Shown: positions 54,357-62,758 of the stretch, one piece after another
How positions within the stretch are numbered: position 1 is the first letter of the stretch
Layout of the letters: every line of letters starts with the position of its first letter
NCBI GenBank assembly: GCA_902626365.1
Contig: CACOFE010000007.1
Coordinates: forward strand, 1-62,758
Source of the DNA: an uncultured Bacteroidota bacterium
Lineage (GTDB): Bacteria; Bacteroidota; Bacteroidia; Flavobacteriales; Flavobacteriaceae
Length of the DNA stretch: 62,758 bases
Direction: 5' to 3'
The notes under the pieces: generated by a model
Seen by the model: the letters and a program-made list of their open reading frames with translations, nothing else
The model's database searches: none
Told to the model about the DNA's origin: nothing
Program-made: the position numbers and the translations under genes

Positions 54357-57137
54357 TTAAAAGTTATTAGCAGTCCATGAAATATAGTACTGAGTACCTA
54401 TAAATCCAGAACCGAATGCAGTAAAGTATTCCTCACCACCTAAGTTAGTGGCACCAACTTTAATAGTCGACTTCCACTTAGGTACTGTCAGGTTAAACTG
54501 TGCGTCTATTACATGAGTTTCTGGAACCATACCATCTCCAAAAGATGCTTGCCATAAATACTCACTCCAATATCTCCAAGCAACATTAAATCCAAAGTTT
54601 TTAAATAGTTCTGTATTTCCAAACTGAGCCTTTATTTTGTGCTCAGGTGTATTCCAGTTTGTTCTAAAGTCTGGATATAATTCTTGCTCAAATTCTAATT
54701 TAGCTTTAGTATAACTAGCTGATAAATCAAAGTTTCCAAAGATTTTGGTTTGAGCACCTAAAGAGATTCCCCATGAGGAAACTTCTGCAGGAGAGTTAGT
54801 GTATGAACTCCATGTCTCAAAATCACCGTTAGCCATTGCTAATACTGAAAGACCTCCGTCACCAACTTCTCCATATAGAGGAGATAATACAACTTGTGTG
54901 TTAATGAAGTCTTGGAAATCATTTCTATATACAGCAGCATCAACTGTGAATGTTCTTGATAATTTTCCTCTGAAACCAAATTCCATTGATTGCATTTGCT
55001 CTGGTTTAACATAATCAACTTGAGCAACTCTTAAAAGAGATGGATCACCTGCAGCTGCAAAAGCTTGAACAGAACTAGCTTCGTAAGAATTATTATAAGC
55101 AGCAGCACCAGAAACTGTTACTGTTGCTGGAATTCCTAAGGCTTGACCTGCAGCACTAATTCCATAATCTCTGATATATCTTTCAGGGTTACCTTCTGCA
55201 GAACCAACTAATCTAGCTTGTCCAGCATCTAATCCAATAAATAAATCCTGAGTTGTTGGAGTTCTAAATCCAGTTTGATAAGAAACTCTGAAGTTTAGAT
55301 TCTTGTATTCGCCAGCAGTATAACTTAAAACTGCTCTTGGTGAAAACTGTCCATCAAAATATTCTGATTTATCATATCTAATTGCACCTGTAACAACAAG
55401 TCTATCATCCATCATTTTCTTAACAACTTGCGTGTAGAAACCTGTTTCTTGATACTCAATTGGTCCATCAACATCTGTAAAGATAGTTCCACCTGAATTT
55501 AAAGAGTACCTTCTTGCAGATCCACCTACCTGAACCTCAGCCCAATCCCACATATGACCAAAATTATAATTATAGTCTAAGTGATAGAATTTAGAATTAT
55601 CTGTAAATCTTGCACCAGTTGTCAAATCTGGATCCTGAATTACTTCAGCCAAATTAGATTCAAATTCTGGTGAACCTGGCAACCATCTTCCAGTATCGGC
55701 AGTTTGTCTAGCCAGTACATGAGCTTGATCAATTGTCATTCCCCCTAGTTGACCGTTTACAATGCCTCCAACATATTCTGCAAACCAGTTAAGATCTGGC
55801 TTCCATCTTCTGTTAACATTAATTGCAGCGAATGTCATATCATAGGAGTCACCAGCATTATCTTCAACTACATAAGCTCTAGCAAACCAATTATCATTAG
55901 TAACTTCAAGTTTATGCTGATTCATTAAAAAGTTTTTAATGGCATATCTATTTATCCCTTGGTATAAAGTTTTACCAGTACCCCATTTTCCAATGTAAGA
56001 AATCTCAAGGTTGCTTCCTTCAATCGGTCTGTAGTATACACCCCAGTCAGCCTTTTTACTTGTAGCATCTGGTTCAGCCATATCAGTCTCATTGTATCCA
56101 GTTCTACTAACAACAGTTGAAGGAACTAATGCTTCAGCACCAGCTGGCAAAAGACCTAATCCTACCATGGCTTGAGCTACACCATATATATTTGTTGCAA
56201 CTTCGTCACCATAGATATTAATTCCATCATGATTGTAATCACCGGGGAATACAGATCTGTTTAATTTGTCTTTTTCACTATTTGCAATCCAGTCAGTTCC
56301 AGTTAAATAACCAAAATTAACTTTCATAGCAAGTTTATCACTAAACTTGTGTCCCCATCTAATTTGAACATCTTGGAATTCATTTGTTCCGGCAGCATCT
56401 TGTACAGTTAAACCTCTTTTGTATTGACCACTAACACCTTGGTGATCGAATGGGTTTTTGCTTCGCATTAATAAAATACCATTAAATGCGTTTGCACCAT
56501 AAAGTGCAGATGATGTACCTGGCACTAATTCAACGTCAAGAACATCAACTTCTGTCATTCCAAGTAGGTTACCTAATGGGAAATTAAGTGCAGGAGCTGA
56601 ATTATCCATTCCGTCAACTAATTGTACAAACCTAGTATTTGCAAATGTTGCAAAACCTCTTGTGTTGATTGATTTAAAAGTAAAACTGTTTACATTAATA
56701 TCAACACCTTTTAAGTTTTCAAGTCCGTCATAAAAATCTGCTGATGCAGTAGTTCGAATATCCTTAGTTCCAAATCTTTCGATCGTTACAGGAGATTCGA
56801 AAACTCTTTGCGGAGTTCTAGAAGCTGAAACTACAACTTCATCAAGAGCTGTATTGTCTTCTAGAACAATATTTATTGTTGAACTACCTGTAACTTCAAC
56901 AGTTGCAGGTTTGAAACCAACACTACTTGCCTCGATACTAAATGGAGCATCCATATCGACAGTAATAGAATAATTACCATCAAAATCAGCTGCAACACCA
57001 CTTGTTGTTCCAACTACAATGACAGTAGCGCCTGATAATGGTTGGTTATTTTGATCAGTTATGCTTCCAGAAACTGTAGTCTGAGCATAAGTAAAAACAC
57101 CAACTAACATTATTAAAATCTTAAGAATTGTTCTCAT
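54357..57137 (-). CDS. TonB-dependent receptor with carboxypeptidase-like N-terminal domain
   Basis: The 926-residue outer-membrane receptor has a signal peptide (ending near TYAQ), a carboxypeptidase-regulatory-like domain (TVSGSITDQNNQPLSGATVI, about 20-100), a plug (DFYDGLENLKGVDINVNSFT, NTRGFATFANTRFVQLVDGM, ALYGANAFNGILLMRSKNPF) and a long barrel. Codon use looks more GC-rich and regular than in its neighbours, consistent with high expression. It is cotranscribed with the SGNH-like lipoprotein gene. The substrate is unknown; the receptor-lipoprotein pair parallels SusC/SusD in layout, but the lipoprotein is not SusD. Confidence 0.9.
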   Translation of the reverse strand: MRTILKILIMLVGVFTYAQTTVSGSITDQNNQPLSGATVIVVGTTSGVAADFDGNYSITVDMDAPFSIEASSVGFKPATVEVTGSSTINIVLEDNTALDEVVVSASRTPQRVFESPVTIERFGTKDIRTTASADFYDGLENLKGVDINVNSFTFKSINTRGFATFANTRFVQLVDGMDNSAPALNFPLGNLLGMTEVDVLDVELVPGTSSALYGANAFNGILLMRSKNPFDHQGVSGQYKRGLTVQDAAGTNEFQDVQIRWGHKFSDKLAMKVNFGYLTGTDWIANSEKDKLNRSVFPGDYNHDGINIYGDEVATNIYGVAQAMVGLGLLPAGAEALVPSTVVSRTGYNETDMAEPDATSKKADWGVYYRPIEGSNLEISYIGKWGTGKTLYQGINRYAIKNFLMNQHKLEVTNDNWFARAYVVEDNAGDSYDMTFAAINVNRRWKPDLNWFAEYVGGIVNGQLGGMTIDQAHVLARQTADTGRWLPGSPEFESNLAEVIQDPDLTTGARFTDNSKFYHLDYNYNFGHMWDWAEVQVGGSARRYSLNSGGTIFTDVDGPIEYQETGFYTQVVKKMMDDRLVVTGAIRYDKSEYFDGQFSPRAVLSYTAGEYKNLNFRVSYQTGFRTPTTQDLFIGLDAGQARLVGSAEGNPERYIRDYGISAAGQALGIPATVTVSGAAAYNNSYEASSVQAFAAAGDPSLLRVAQVDYVKPEQMQSMEFGFRGKLSRTFTVDAAVYRNDFQDFINTQVVLSPLYGEVGDGGLSVLAMANGDFETWSSYTNSPAEVSSWGISLGAQTKIFGNFDLSASYTKAKLEFEQELYPDFRTNWNTPEHKIKAQFGNTELFKNFGFNVAWRYWSEYLWQASFGDGMVPETHVIDAQFNLTVPKWKSTIKVGATNLGGEEYFTAFGSGFIGTQYYISWTANNF

Positions 57138-57221
57138 AATTTGTTTATGTTTAATTTTTAATAGGTTAAATATATGTTAATAATCTGTTAACGCAATGCA
57201 TAATTGTAAAAAAATGGCCTT

Positions 57222-57229
57222 CAAAAATA
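57222..57229 (-). promoter_or_regulatory. Candidate -7 box (TATTTTTG) of the TonB receptor/SGNH lipoprotein unit
   Basis: On the minus strand TATTTTTG matches TAnnTTTG and would give a leader of about 78 bases in the 225-base gap 57138-57362. No spaced -33 TTTG was seen; the remaining gap is plain AT-rich sequence. Confidence 0.4.
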
Positions 57230-57362
57230 AATTTTTATTAAAAATATTATTGAATTTTTGACTAAAACATAATAAATATCATACTATATTGATATTAAAA
57301 TTGATATATATTCAAAAAATTAACATTTTTAATTAAAAATGCATATTGGACGAACAATCAAT

Positions 57363-59705
57363 CTAAAAATCTATTGAAAAGCCAAATGAAGGAATAATTG
57401 ATTCTCTATTGACATCTACTTCAACCAGAGTAGAAGGGGTAATTATATTACCTACATTATCCCTTTGTAAACCATACTCTGGAGGAGTAGGTATTTTTTG
57501 AGATAAAAGGTTAAGGATTTCTATGAAGAAATTGATAGATATTTTTTCTTTATTCCATTTTTTATCAAATCTAATATCTAACTGAGAAAAATTACCAAGT
57601 TTTACATTACCAAGTTGAGAATAATCAAGAATCATATTAGGATAATTTGAAAGACTGGAAGTTAAATCATATGGTACGTAAGGTGTTTTGCCAGCAAAAC
57701 GCCATCTGGAATTTATCTCCCAGTTTCGTTTGAGCTTATAGCCACCACTGAATGATGACAAATGTTTACTATCCCACACAGAAGGAAGATTGTTTCCGTT
57801 AATGTCGGTAAATTCACTTTTAAAGAAAGTATATGAGAAAATTCCATAAAAATTTCTTGTTAATTTTTGTTGAAATAAAAATTCTATTCCTTTTGTTTTT
57901 CCAATTCCATTTGTAATTATATTTTCATTACCAAGTACTTCAAAATCAGCTCCTTTATTTGCTAGAGAAACTCCGTCAACAATGGAAATAGGAAAATTTC
58001 CATACTGTTTAATAAATCCTTCAATTGAGATTCTAGATGCGTTTCCTAATGCATACTCGAAACCAGTTACATAGTGATTACTTTTTGTGTACTTAGCGTT
58101 TCTGTTGGTAAAATCTCCTAAAAAGTCTTTAAAGCCAAGAACAGTGTATGTTGGAATTTTAAAATATTTCCCAACACTTGAATTCCATTTTAATCTTCGA
58201 TCTTCTGTCAGTGCATATGATGTTGATATTCTGGGTGAAATATTATCAAGAAGTTTTGATCCTTTGCTAAAATTATCTTCATCAGCTCTAATTCCTAATG
58301 ATATATCTAATTTTGAATCGATGAAACTTTTTGAAATATTTCCAAAAAAGCCGTATTTGTAAAAATTAATTTGGGTAAGATACTCTATTTGGTTAATAAT
58401 ATCTGTTGTGTTATTGTAGTAATCAGAATATTGAATATTTGCTCCCCAAGTTATTTTCCAATCATCAATATAGTTTATTGTTTTAGCTCTTAATTTTGTT
58501 TCCCACTCGTGTGAATCGTTTCTAAAATATAGACCTTGTAAATTTTCATTATCAGAGTATCTTGAGAAAATATTTTTTAGTTTATTAGTACTTAATGCCA
58601 AAATAAATTGCCCTTTACTTTCTCTAAATTTTCTTATCCAAGAGGCCCCTATAGTTGTAGAGTTTTGTTTAATTATTGGTACTTGCTCTAAAAAGGATTG
58701 TTGGGTAAAATCAAAGTCTTCAGGTGCCTCCACAGAAAAATCATCAATTGCACCTAGACCTATGATATTTAAACTATTATATTCATCAATTTTATGATTT
58801 ATTTTTCCCTGAAAATCCCAATAGTCAGGTCTGATTGGAAGACCAATTAATTTAAATAAAAACTGCAAATAACTTTTTCTTGCTGAAAAAATAAATGTTG
58901 TTTTATTATTATCAGACTTTGAAAAAGGTCCCTCGATTGTAATGGCAGAATCACTTGCTCCAAATCTAAAGTTTCCACTAATATCCTTTGGATTACCATT
59001 TCTTTGGTTGAATTGTAATACGCCACTTAAAGGATTATCATATTCAACTCCGAATGCTGATGTGCTAAGTGTCACTTCATCAATAAATGATATATTAATC
59101 ATTCCCTGTGGACCACCAGCACTTCCCTGAGTGCTAAAGTGATTTATGTTAGGAATTTCAATTTCATCTAAATAATAAACTGTTTCATTTGGAGCACCAC
59201 CTCTTATTATAATATCATTTCTAAATCCACCAACAGATGGGGAAAGTCCAGGCATACTTTGAACAACTTTTGTTACATCATTATCGGCACCTGGATAACT
59301 TTCTATTTCAACTCTTGAAAATGTATTGATTGATAATGGTGTTTCTTTCGACTTTTTAAAAGGACTTTCAAAAATAAGAACTTCATCTAATTCTTGATTA
59401 GACTCTATTAAATATATTTCCAATGTTTTATTTCCAATACTTTTAATAATAACATTAAATATTTTTTTGGATTGATAACCAATGTAGCTAACTGTTAAAT
59501 TATATGATTGGGGTTTTATTTCTGATATTTCAAAGAAACCGTTTTCATCGGAAATCGCACCTTTTTCGGTTCCTTCAATTACGACATTTGCGCCAAAAAG
59601 TGGTAGTTGACTTTTTGAATCAAAAACATAACCATTTATTGTGCCGTCAATTTGAGAAAAAATTAAAGATGGCAGAAGCAGAAATAATAATAAATTGCTT
59701 TTCAC
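57363..59705 (-). CDS. TonB-dependent receptor with carboxypeptidase-like N-terminal domain
   Basis: The 780-residue receptor starts with GTG at 59705; an overlapping ATG two bases upstream is out of frame and stops at once. A signal peptide (ending near IFSQ) precedes a carboxypeptidase-like domain (TINGYVFDSKSQLPLFGANV) and a plug (VTKVVQSMPGLSPSVGGFRN, DIIIRGGAPNETVYYLDEIE, SAFGVEYDNPLSGVLQFNQR). The barrel ends in a terminal Phe-containing strand (SIIPSFGFSIDF), as barrel assembly prefers. No partner lipoprotein is adjacent. The ligand is unknown. It lies 47 bases after the acyl-CoA dehydrogenase gene in the same direction. Confidence 0.9.
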   Translation of the reverse strand: MKSNLLLFLLLPSLIFSQIDGTINGYVFDSKSQLPLFGANVVIEGTEKGAISDENGFFEISEIKPQSYNLTVSYIGYQSKKIFNVIIKSIGNKTLEIYLIESNQELDEVLIFESPFKKSKETPLSINTFSRVEIESYPGADNDVTKVVQSMPGLSPSVGGFRNDIIIRGGAPNETVYYLDEIEIPNINHFSTQGSAGGPQGMINISFIDEVTLSTSAFGVEYDNPLSGVLQFNQRNGNPKDISGNFRFGASDSAITIEGPFSKSDNNKTTFIFSARKSYLQFLFKLIGLPIRPDYWDFQGKINHKIDEYNSLNIIGLGAIDDFSVEAPEDFDFTQQSFLEQVPIIKQNSTTIGASWIRKFRESKGQFILALSTNKLKNIFSRYSDNENLQGLYFRNDSHEWETKLRAKTINYIDDWKITWGANIQYSDYYNNTTDIINQIEYLTQINFYKYGFFGNISKSFIDSKLDISLGIRADEDNFSKGSKLLDNISPRISTSYALTEDRRLKWNSSVGKYFKIPTYTVLGFKDFLGDFTNRNAKYTKSNHYVTGFEYALGNASRISIEGFIKQYGNFPISIVDGVSLANKGADFEVLGNENIITNGIGKTKGIEFLFQQKLTRNFYGIFSYTFFKSEFTDINGNNLPSVWDSKHLSSFSGGYKLKRNWEINSRWRFAGKTPYVPYDLTSSLSNYPNMILDYSQLGNVKLGNFSQLDIRFDKKWNKEKISINFFIEILNLLSQKIPTPPEYGLQRDNVGNIITPSTLVEVDVNRESIIPSFGFSIDF

Positions 59706-59752
59706 ATTGCAAATATCACAAATTTTATTCCAATTAATTAGCGTATTTATTA

Positions 59753-60928
59753 CTAGAAAGCAGAAACACCTGTGATATTTCTACCTGTAATTAGTGTGTG
59801 AATTTCATCAGTTCCTTGATATGTGATTAATGTCTCAAGATTAATAAGGTGCCTCATTACGGGATATTCAGCGGTAATACCCATGCCTCCAAGAATCTGT
59901 CTAGCATTTCTAGCCACATTATAAGCCACCGATACATTATTTCGTTTAGCCATAGAAATCTGTTCAAATGTTGCATCGCCATCGTTCATCATCATTCCAA
60001 GTTTCCAATTCAAAAGTTGAGCTTTAGTAATTTCAGTTACCATATCAACTAATTTTTTTTGAATTAGTTGGTTTGATGATATTTTTTTACCAAACTGAGT
60101 TCTTTCGTTAGAATATTTTAATGCCACGTCATAACATTCCATGGCAATTCCAATTGAACCACAAGCTACAGCGTAACGTGCAATATTTAGGCTTCTTAGT
60201 GCTGCATTAATGCTGTCTGACTCAAACAGTAAATATTTTTTGTGAACCTTACAGTTGTCAAAAATTAATTCTCCAGTTTCAGAAGCACGAAATGACCATT
60301 TTTTATCAATTTTTGATGTAGAAAAACCAGGGTCATTTCTTCTAACAATAAAGCATGCATAGTTATCGTTTGCAGATTTAGACCAAACTAACGCAATATC
60401 ACAGAAAGGGGCATTTCCAATCCACATTTTTGAACCGTTAATGATATAATGATCACCATCAATAGTGTGTCTTGTTTGCATTGAGGCGGGGTCTGAACCA
60501 TGGCCAGGTTCTGAAAGCCCAAAACTGCCAATCAATTCACCTTTTGAAAGTTTTAGGAGAAATTCTTCTTTATGAAAATCGTTCCCGTGTTCATATATAT
60601 TATTCATCACCAATGATGTTTGAATTGAACACATGACTCTAATAGATGAATCACCCCTTTCAAGTTCCTGCATCATTAGTCCGTATGAAATTAAATCAAG
60701 TTCTGATCCTCCATATTTCGCTGGAAGAATTGCCCCAAAACCTCCGATTTCTGCGATGCCTTTAATTAATTCTTTTGGAAAAACACCTTTCAGATTATAA
60801 TCCTCGATTATGGGAGACACATATTCTTTGACCCATTGTCTTGTGGCATCTCTAACAATGATCTGCTCTTCAGAAAAAAGCTTTTCAACCATGTAGTAAT
60901 CTGGAGACTCAAATTGATCTTTTCTCAT
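59753..60928 (-). CDS. Acyl-CoA dehydrogenase, glutaryl-CoA dehydrogenase-like, with Gln at the catalytic-base position
   Basis: The 391-residue flavoprotein has the ACAD fold: an N-terminal helical domain, FAD segments SFGLSEPGHGSDPASMQT and MWIGNAPFCDIALVWSK, and a C-terminal domain with ARQILGGMGITAEYPVMRHL and ITGRNITGVSAF, the pattern of glutaryl-CoA dehydrogenases. In that family the catalytic base is the Glu of YEGTHDIH; here the segment reads YQGTDEIH, with Gln371 encoded by CAA at 59816-59818. It may therefore be inactive, slow, or use another residue. It would oxidise an acyl-CoA and pass electrons to ETF. It is transcribed leftwards, ahead of a TonB receptor gene. Confidence 0.87.
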   Translation of the reverse strand: MRKDQFESPDYYMVEKLFSEEQIIVRDATRQWVKEYVSPIIEDYNLKGVFPKELIKGIAEIGGFGAILPAKYGGSELDLISYGLMMQELERGDSSIRVMCSIQTSLVMNNIYEHGNDFHKEEFLLKLSKGELIGSFGLSEPGHGSDPASMQTRHTIDGDHYIINGSKMWIGNAPFCDIALVWSKSANDNYACFIVRRNDPGFSTSKIDKKWSFRASETGELIFDNCKVHKKYLLFESDSINAALRSLNIARYAVACGSIGIAMECYDVALKYSNERTQFGKKISSNQLIQKKLVDMVTEITKAQLLNWKLGMMMNDGDATFEQISMAKRNNVSVAYNVARNARQILGGMGITAEYPVMRHLINLETLITYQGTDEIHTLITGRNITGVSAF

Positions 60929-61004
60929 TAGTTTTTTTTATAAATTTAATTATTTATAATCTTTCTAAATAGTATTTTTATAAAGAATTACAATTAAAAC
61001 TATC

Positions 61005-61568
61005 ATGACAGTTTCAGAATCAATTAAGAAAAGGAGAGCGGTGTATCCAAGCCAATATAAAGAGGGTAATATTTCTGAAAAAGATATAAGGGAGATTTTG
61101 CAAAATGCAAATTTTGCTCCTTCGCATAGACTTACTCAACCATGGTTTTTTAAAGTCTATCAAAACGAATCAAAGGTTGAATTAGCCAAATCAATGGTTA
61201 ATCACTACAAGCTCTTAGGTAATCTAAAAAATGTCAGTATCAAAGAAAAAAAAATAACCGAAAAGTGTTTTCAATCCAACTGTATTATTGCAATTTTTAT
61301 GAACAGAGATCTTGCTGAGTCAATTCCTGAGTGGGAAGAAGTTGCTTCAACAGCCATGGCAGTTCAAAACATGTGGCTTACTTGCGTAGAAAAAAATATT
61401 GGTTGCTATTGGAGTACGCCCAATTACATTCAAAATATGGGTGAATATTTTAAATTAAAGCAAAATCAAAAATGTTTAGGTTTTTTTTATATGGGTAAAT
61501 TTAATCACGTTGAAAAAACAGCAACTGAAAGAAATGATATTTTTGATAAAACGGAATGGTTTAAATAA
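61005..61568 (+). CDS. Nitroreductase-family protein
   Basis: The 187-residue FMN-dependent oxidoreductase has the N-terminal pattern SIKKRRAVYPSQYKEGNISE with the FMN-phosphate Arg pair, NANFAPSHRLTQPWFFKVY, and AVQNMWLTCVEKNIGCYW near the dimer-interface FMN site, closing with CLGFFYMGKF. It most resembles the YdjA-like short nitroreductases. The natural substrate is unknown. It diverges from the ACAD gene by 76 bases and ends 6 bases from the convergent DUF819 gene. Confidence 0.9.
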   Translation: MTVSESIKKRRAVYPSQYKEGNISEKDIREILQNANFAPSHRLTQPWFFKVYQNESKVELAKSMVNHYKLLGNLKNVSIKEKKITEKCFQSNCIIAIFMNRDLAESIPEWEEVASTAMAVQNMWLTCVEKNIGCYWSTPNYIQNMGEYFKLKQNQKCLGFFYMGKFNHVEKTATERNDIFDKTEWFK

Positions 61569-61574
61569 AATAAA

Positions 61575-62758
61575 TTAAATCGAAGAGGTATATTCCATTA
61601 GCCATGTACATATCATCGCTCCATAGGTTCCTACCACATATCCAAATACTGCTAATAATACCCCTACTGTTGCAAGAGATGGATGAAAAGCAGCAGCTAC
61701 AACAGGTGCTGAGGCTGCACCCCCAACATTAGCTTGACTTCCAACAGCAAGGAAAAAGTATGGAGCTCTTATTAATTTTGCAACTACTATGAGTAGAATA
61801 GCATGAATTGACATCCATATTAAACCGATTAGGATTAGTTTTGGTTCATCTAGAATAGATCCCAAATCCATCTTCATTCCAATTGTTGCAACGAGGATAT
61901 ATATGAATATACTTCCTATTTTACTTGCTCCAACTCCTTCAAAGTTTTTGGCTTTTGTAAATGATAGTCCAATTCCAATAAAAGTTGCAATTGATATCAT
62001 CCAAAAAAACTCTGATGCAAAGGAAGATAGACCAGAACTTTTATCAGCTACAGCTTCAAAATTTGATGTCAGAAATTCTGAAATATATTCTGCACCTAGA
62101 TGTGACAAACCAACAGTTCCAAATGCAATTGCTAACAGAACCATATAGTCAGTTAGGTTTGGAATTCTTTTGGTACTATTTGAAAATGAAGTTACCTTTT
62201 CTTTTAATTCTTCAATTGCAGAAGTATCAGCCTTCAACCATTTATTAATAGATTTTTTCTTTCCAATTCCAAATAGAATCATAGCCATCCAGATGTTAGC
62301 TACAACTATATCAACCAGCACCATTCCACCATATTTCTGAGGATTATACTCAAATATTTCAAGCATTGCTGCTTGATTTGCGCCTCCTCCAATCCAACTC
62401 CCTGCTAGGGTAGACAACCCTCTCCAAATAGCATCGGGACCAGCACCATTAAATAACTCAGGAAAGAACATAGACAAAATTAAAATTGATATTGGCCCGC
62501 CTATTATTATTCCAATAGTTCCGGTGAAAAACATAACCAATGCTTTGTAACCTAGGTTATATATAGCCTTTAAATCTATACTTAATGTCATTAGTAAAAG
62601 GGCAGCTGGAAGTAAATATCTACTTGCTATATAATAAGTTTGTGATTCTTCAGAAGATATTATTCCCAGTGAGTTAAATATTGCTGGAATAAAGTAGCAC
62701 ATTAATAACCCTGGAATCACCTTATAGAATTTATACCAAAAACCTTCTTTTATTGACT
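61575..62758 (-). CDS. DUF819-family membrane protein (partial, N-terminus beyond right edge)
   Basis: The frame continues open to the window edge, reading SIKEGFWYKFYKVIPGLLMC at its visible start; the GTG at 62720 is an internal Val codon, not the start. At least 394 residues are present with about ten membrane helices. Family landmarks are the Gly/Ala-rich segments LAGSWIGGGANQAAMLE and AVGSQANVGGAASAPVVAAA. DUF819 proteins (YjcL-like) are transporter-like with unknown substrate. It is convergent with the nitroreductase gene, 6 bases apart. Confidence 0.88.
   Translation of the reverse strand, partial: SIKEGFWYKFYKVIPGLLMCYFIPAIFNSLGIISSEESQTYYIASRYLLPAALLLMTLSIDLKAIYNLGYKALVMFFTGTIGIIIGGPISILILSMFFPELFNGAGPDAIWRGLSTLAGSWIGGGANQAAMLEIFEYNPQKYGGMVLVDIVVANIWMAMILFGIGKKKSINKWLKADTSAIEELKEKVTSFSNSTKRIPNLTDYMVLLAIAFGTVGLSHLGAEYISEFLTSNFEAVADKSSGLSSFASEFFWMISIATFIGIGLSFTKAKNFEGVGASKIGSIFIYILVATIGMKMDLGSILDEPKLILIGLIWMSIHAILLIVVAKLIRAPYFFLAVGSQANVGGAASAPVVAAAFHPSLATVGVLLAVFGYVVGTYGAMICTWLMEYTSSI

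Noticed and set aside
62718-62720. GTG as the start of the DUF819 gene
   Set aside because: The frame stays open to the window edge and the upstream residues (WYKFYKVIPG) fit the family, so the gene is truncated by the edge.

Overview
The window is a strongly AT-rich, densely packed piece of chromosome from a member of the Bacteroidota, most probably a marine-type Flavobacteriia/Flavobacteriaceae. The evidence is: Bacteroidota-style promoters (TAnnTTTG -7 boxes, no Shine-Dalgarno), TonB receptors with carboxypeptidase-like N-terminal domains, MKK...C lipoproteins, an OmpA/TSP3 protein, a complete MoxR-Bat operon, a PorZ-like type IX secretion protein with a C-terminal sorting domain, an atpD-atpC pair away from other ATP synthase genes, and the gene order purF-pfkB-RNaseH/viroplasmin-purN // acpP-fabF-rnc-IPExxxVDY-pyk that I recall from Flavobacteriaceae. 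No rRNA, tRNA, CRISPR array, insertion sequence or prophage was seen. No stretch over 300 bp lacks a gene; the longest gap is about 225 bp (57138-57362), AT-rich and probably promoter/leader.

Layout. 1-6980: AddB-like nuclease (cut by the left edge), OmpA porin and AddA-like helicase-nuclease. 7057-11718: Mn-type superoxide dismutase, then a leftward four-gene purine operon (purN, RNase H, PfkB kinase, purF). 11802-15984: rightward acpP-fabF-rnc-IPExxxVDY-pyk. 15986-18523: asparaginase-like lipoprotein and an ALDH7-type dehydrogenase. 18520-22416: a leftward accessory block with a small membrane protein, a TTG-start XRE repressor, an FG-GAP lipoprotein and an LRR lipoprotein, preceded by two dyad operator-like sites. 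22435-23184: SDR. 23319-32213: MoxR/DUF58/BatD-like/BatA/BatB/BatC/BatD/BatE. 32210-37615: SnoaL-like protein, CvpA, a conserved hypothetical, pheS, then leftward yicC-gmk-nadD-gpsA. 37652-41209: EamA transporter, Cys/Met-metabolism PLP enzyme, gdhA. 41275-47237: porZ-like, recO, heme-receptor-like TonB protein, recX. 47230-50901: BtuB-like receptor and a umuC-umuD pair in reversed order. 50907-52696: atpC and atpD. 52863-59705: a TonB receptor with an SGNH lipoprotein that lacks the nucleophilic serine, and a third large TonB receptor. 59753-62758: glutaryl-CoA-dehydrogenase-like ACAD with the catalytic Glu replaced by Gln, a nitroreductase, and a DUF819 membrane protein cut by the right edge.

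Most of the window is housekeeping. I do not see an unambiguous new system. The best candidates for something undescribed are the XRE-controlled membrane-protein/lipoprotein block with its twin operators, the SGNH-like lipoprotein that has lost its serine beside a TonB receptor, the Gln-substituted acyl-CoA dehydrogenase, and a uniform architecture in which all eight convergent gene pairs overlap or abut with no room for a terminator.
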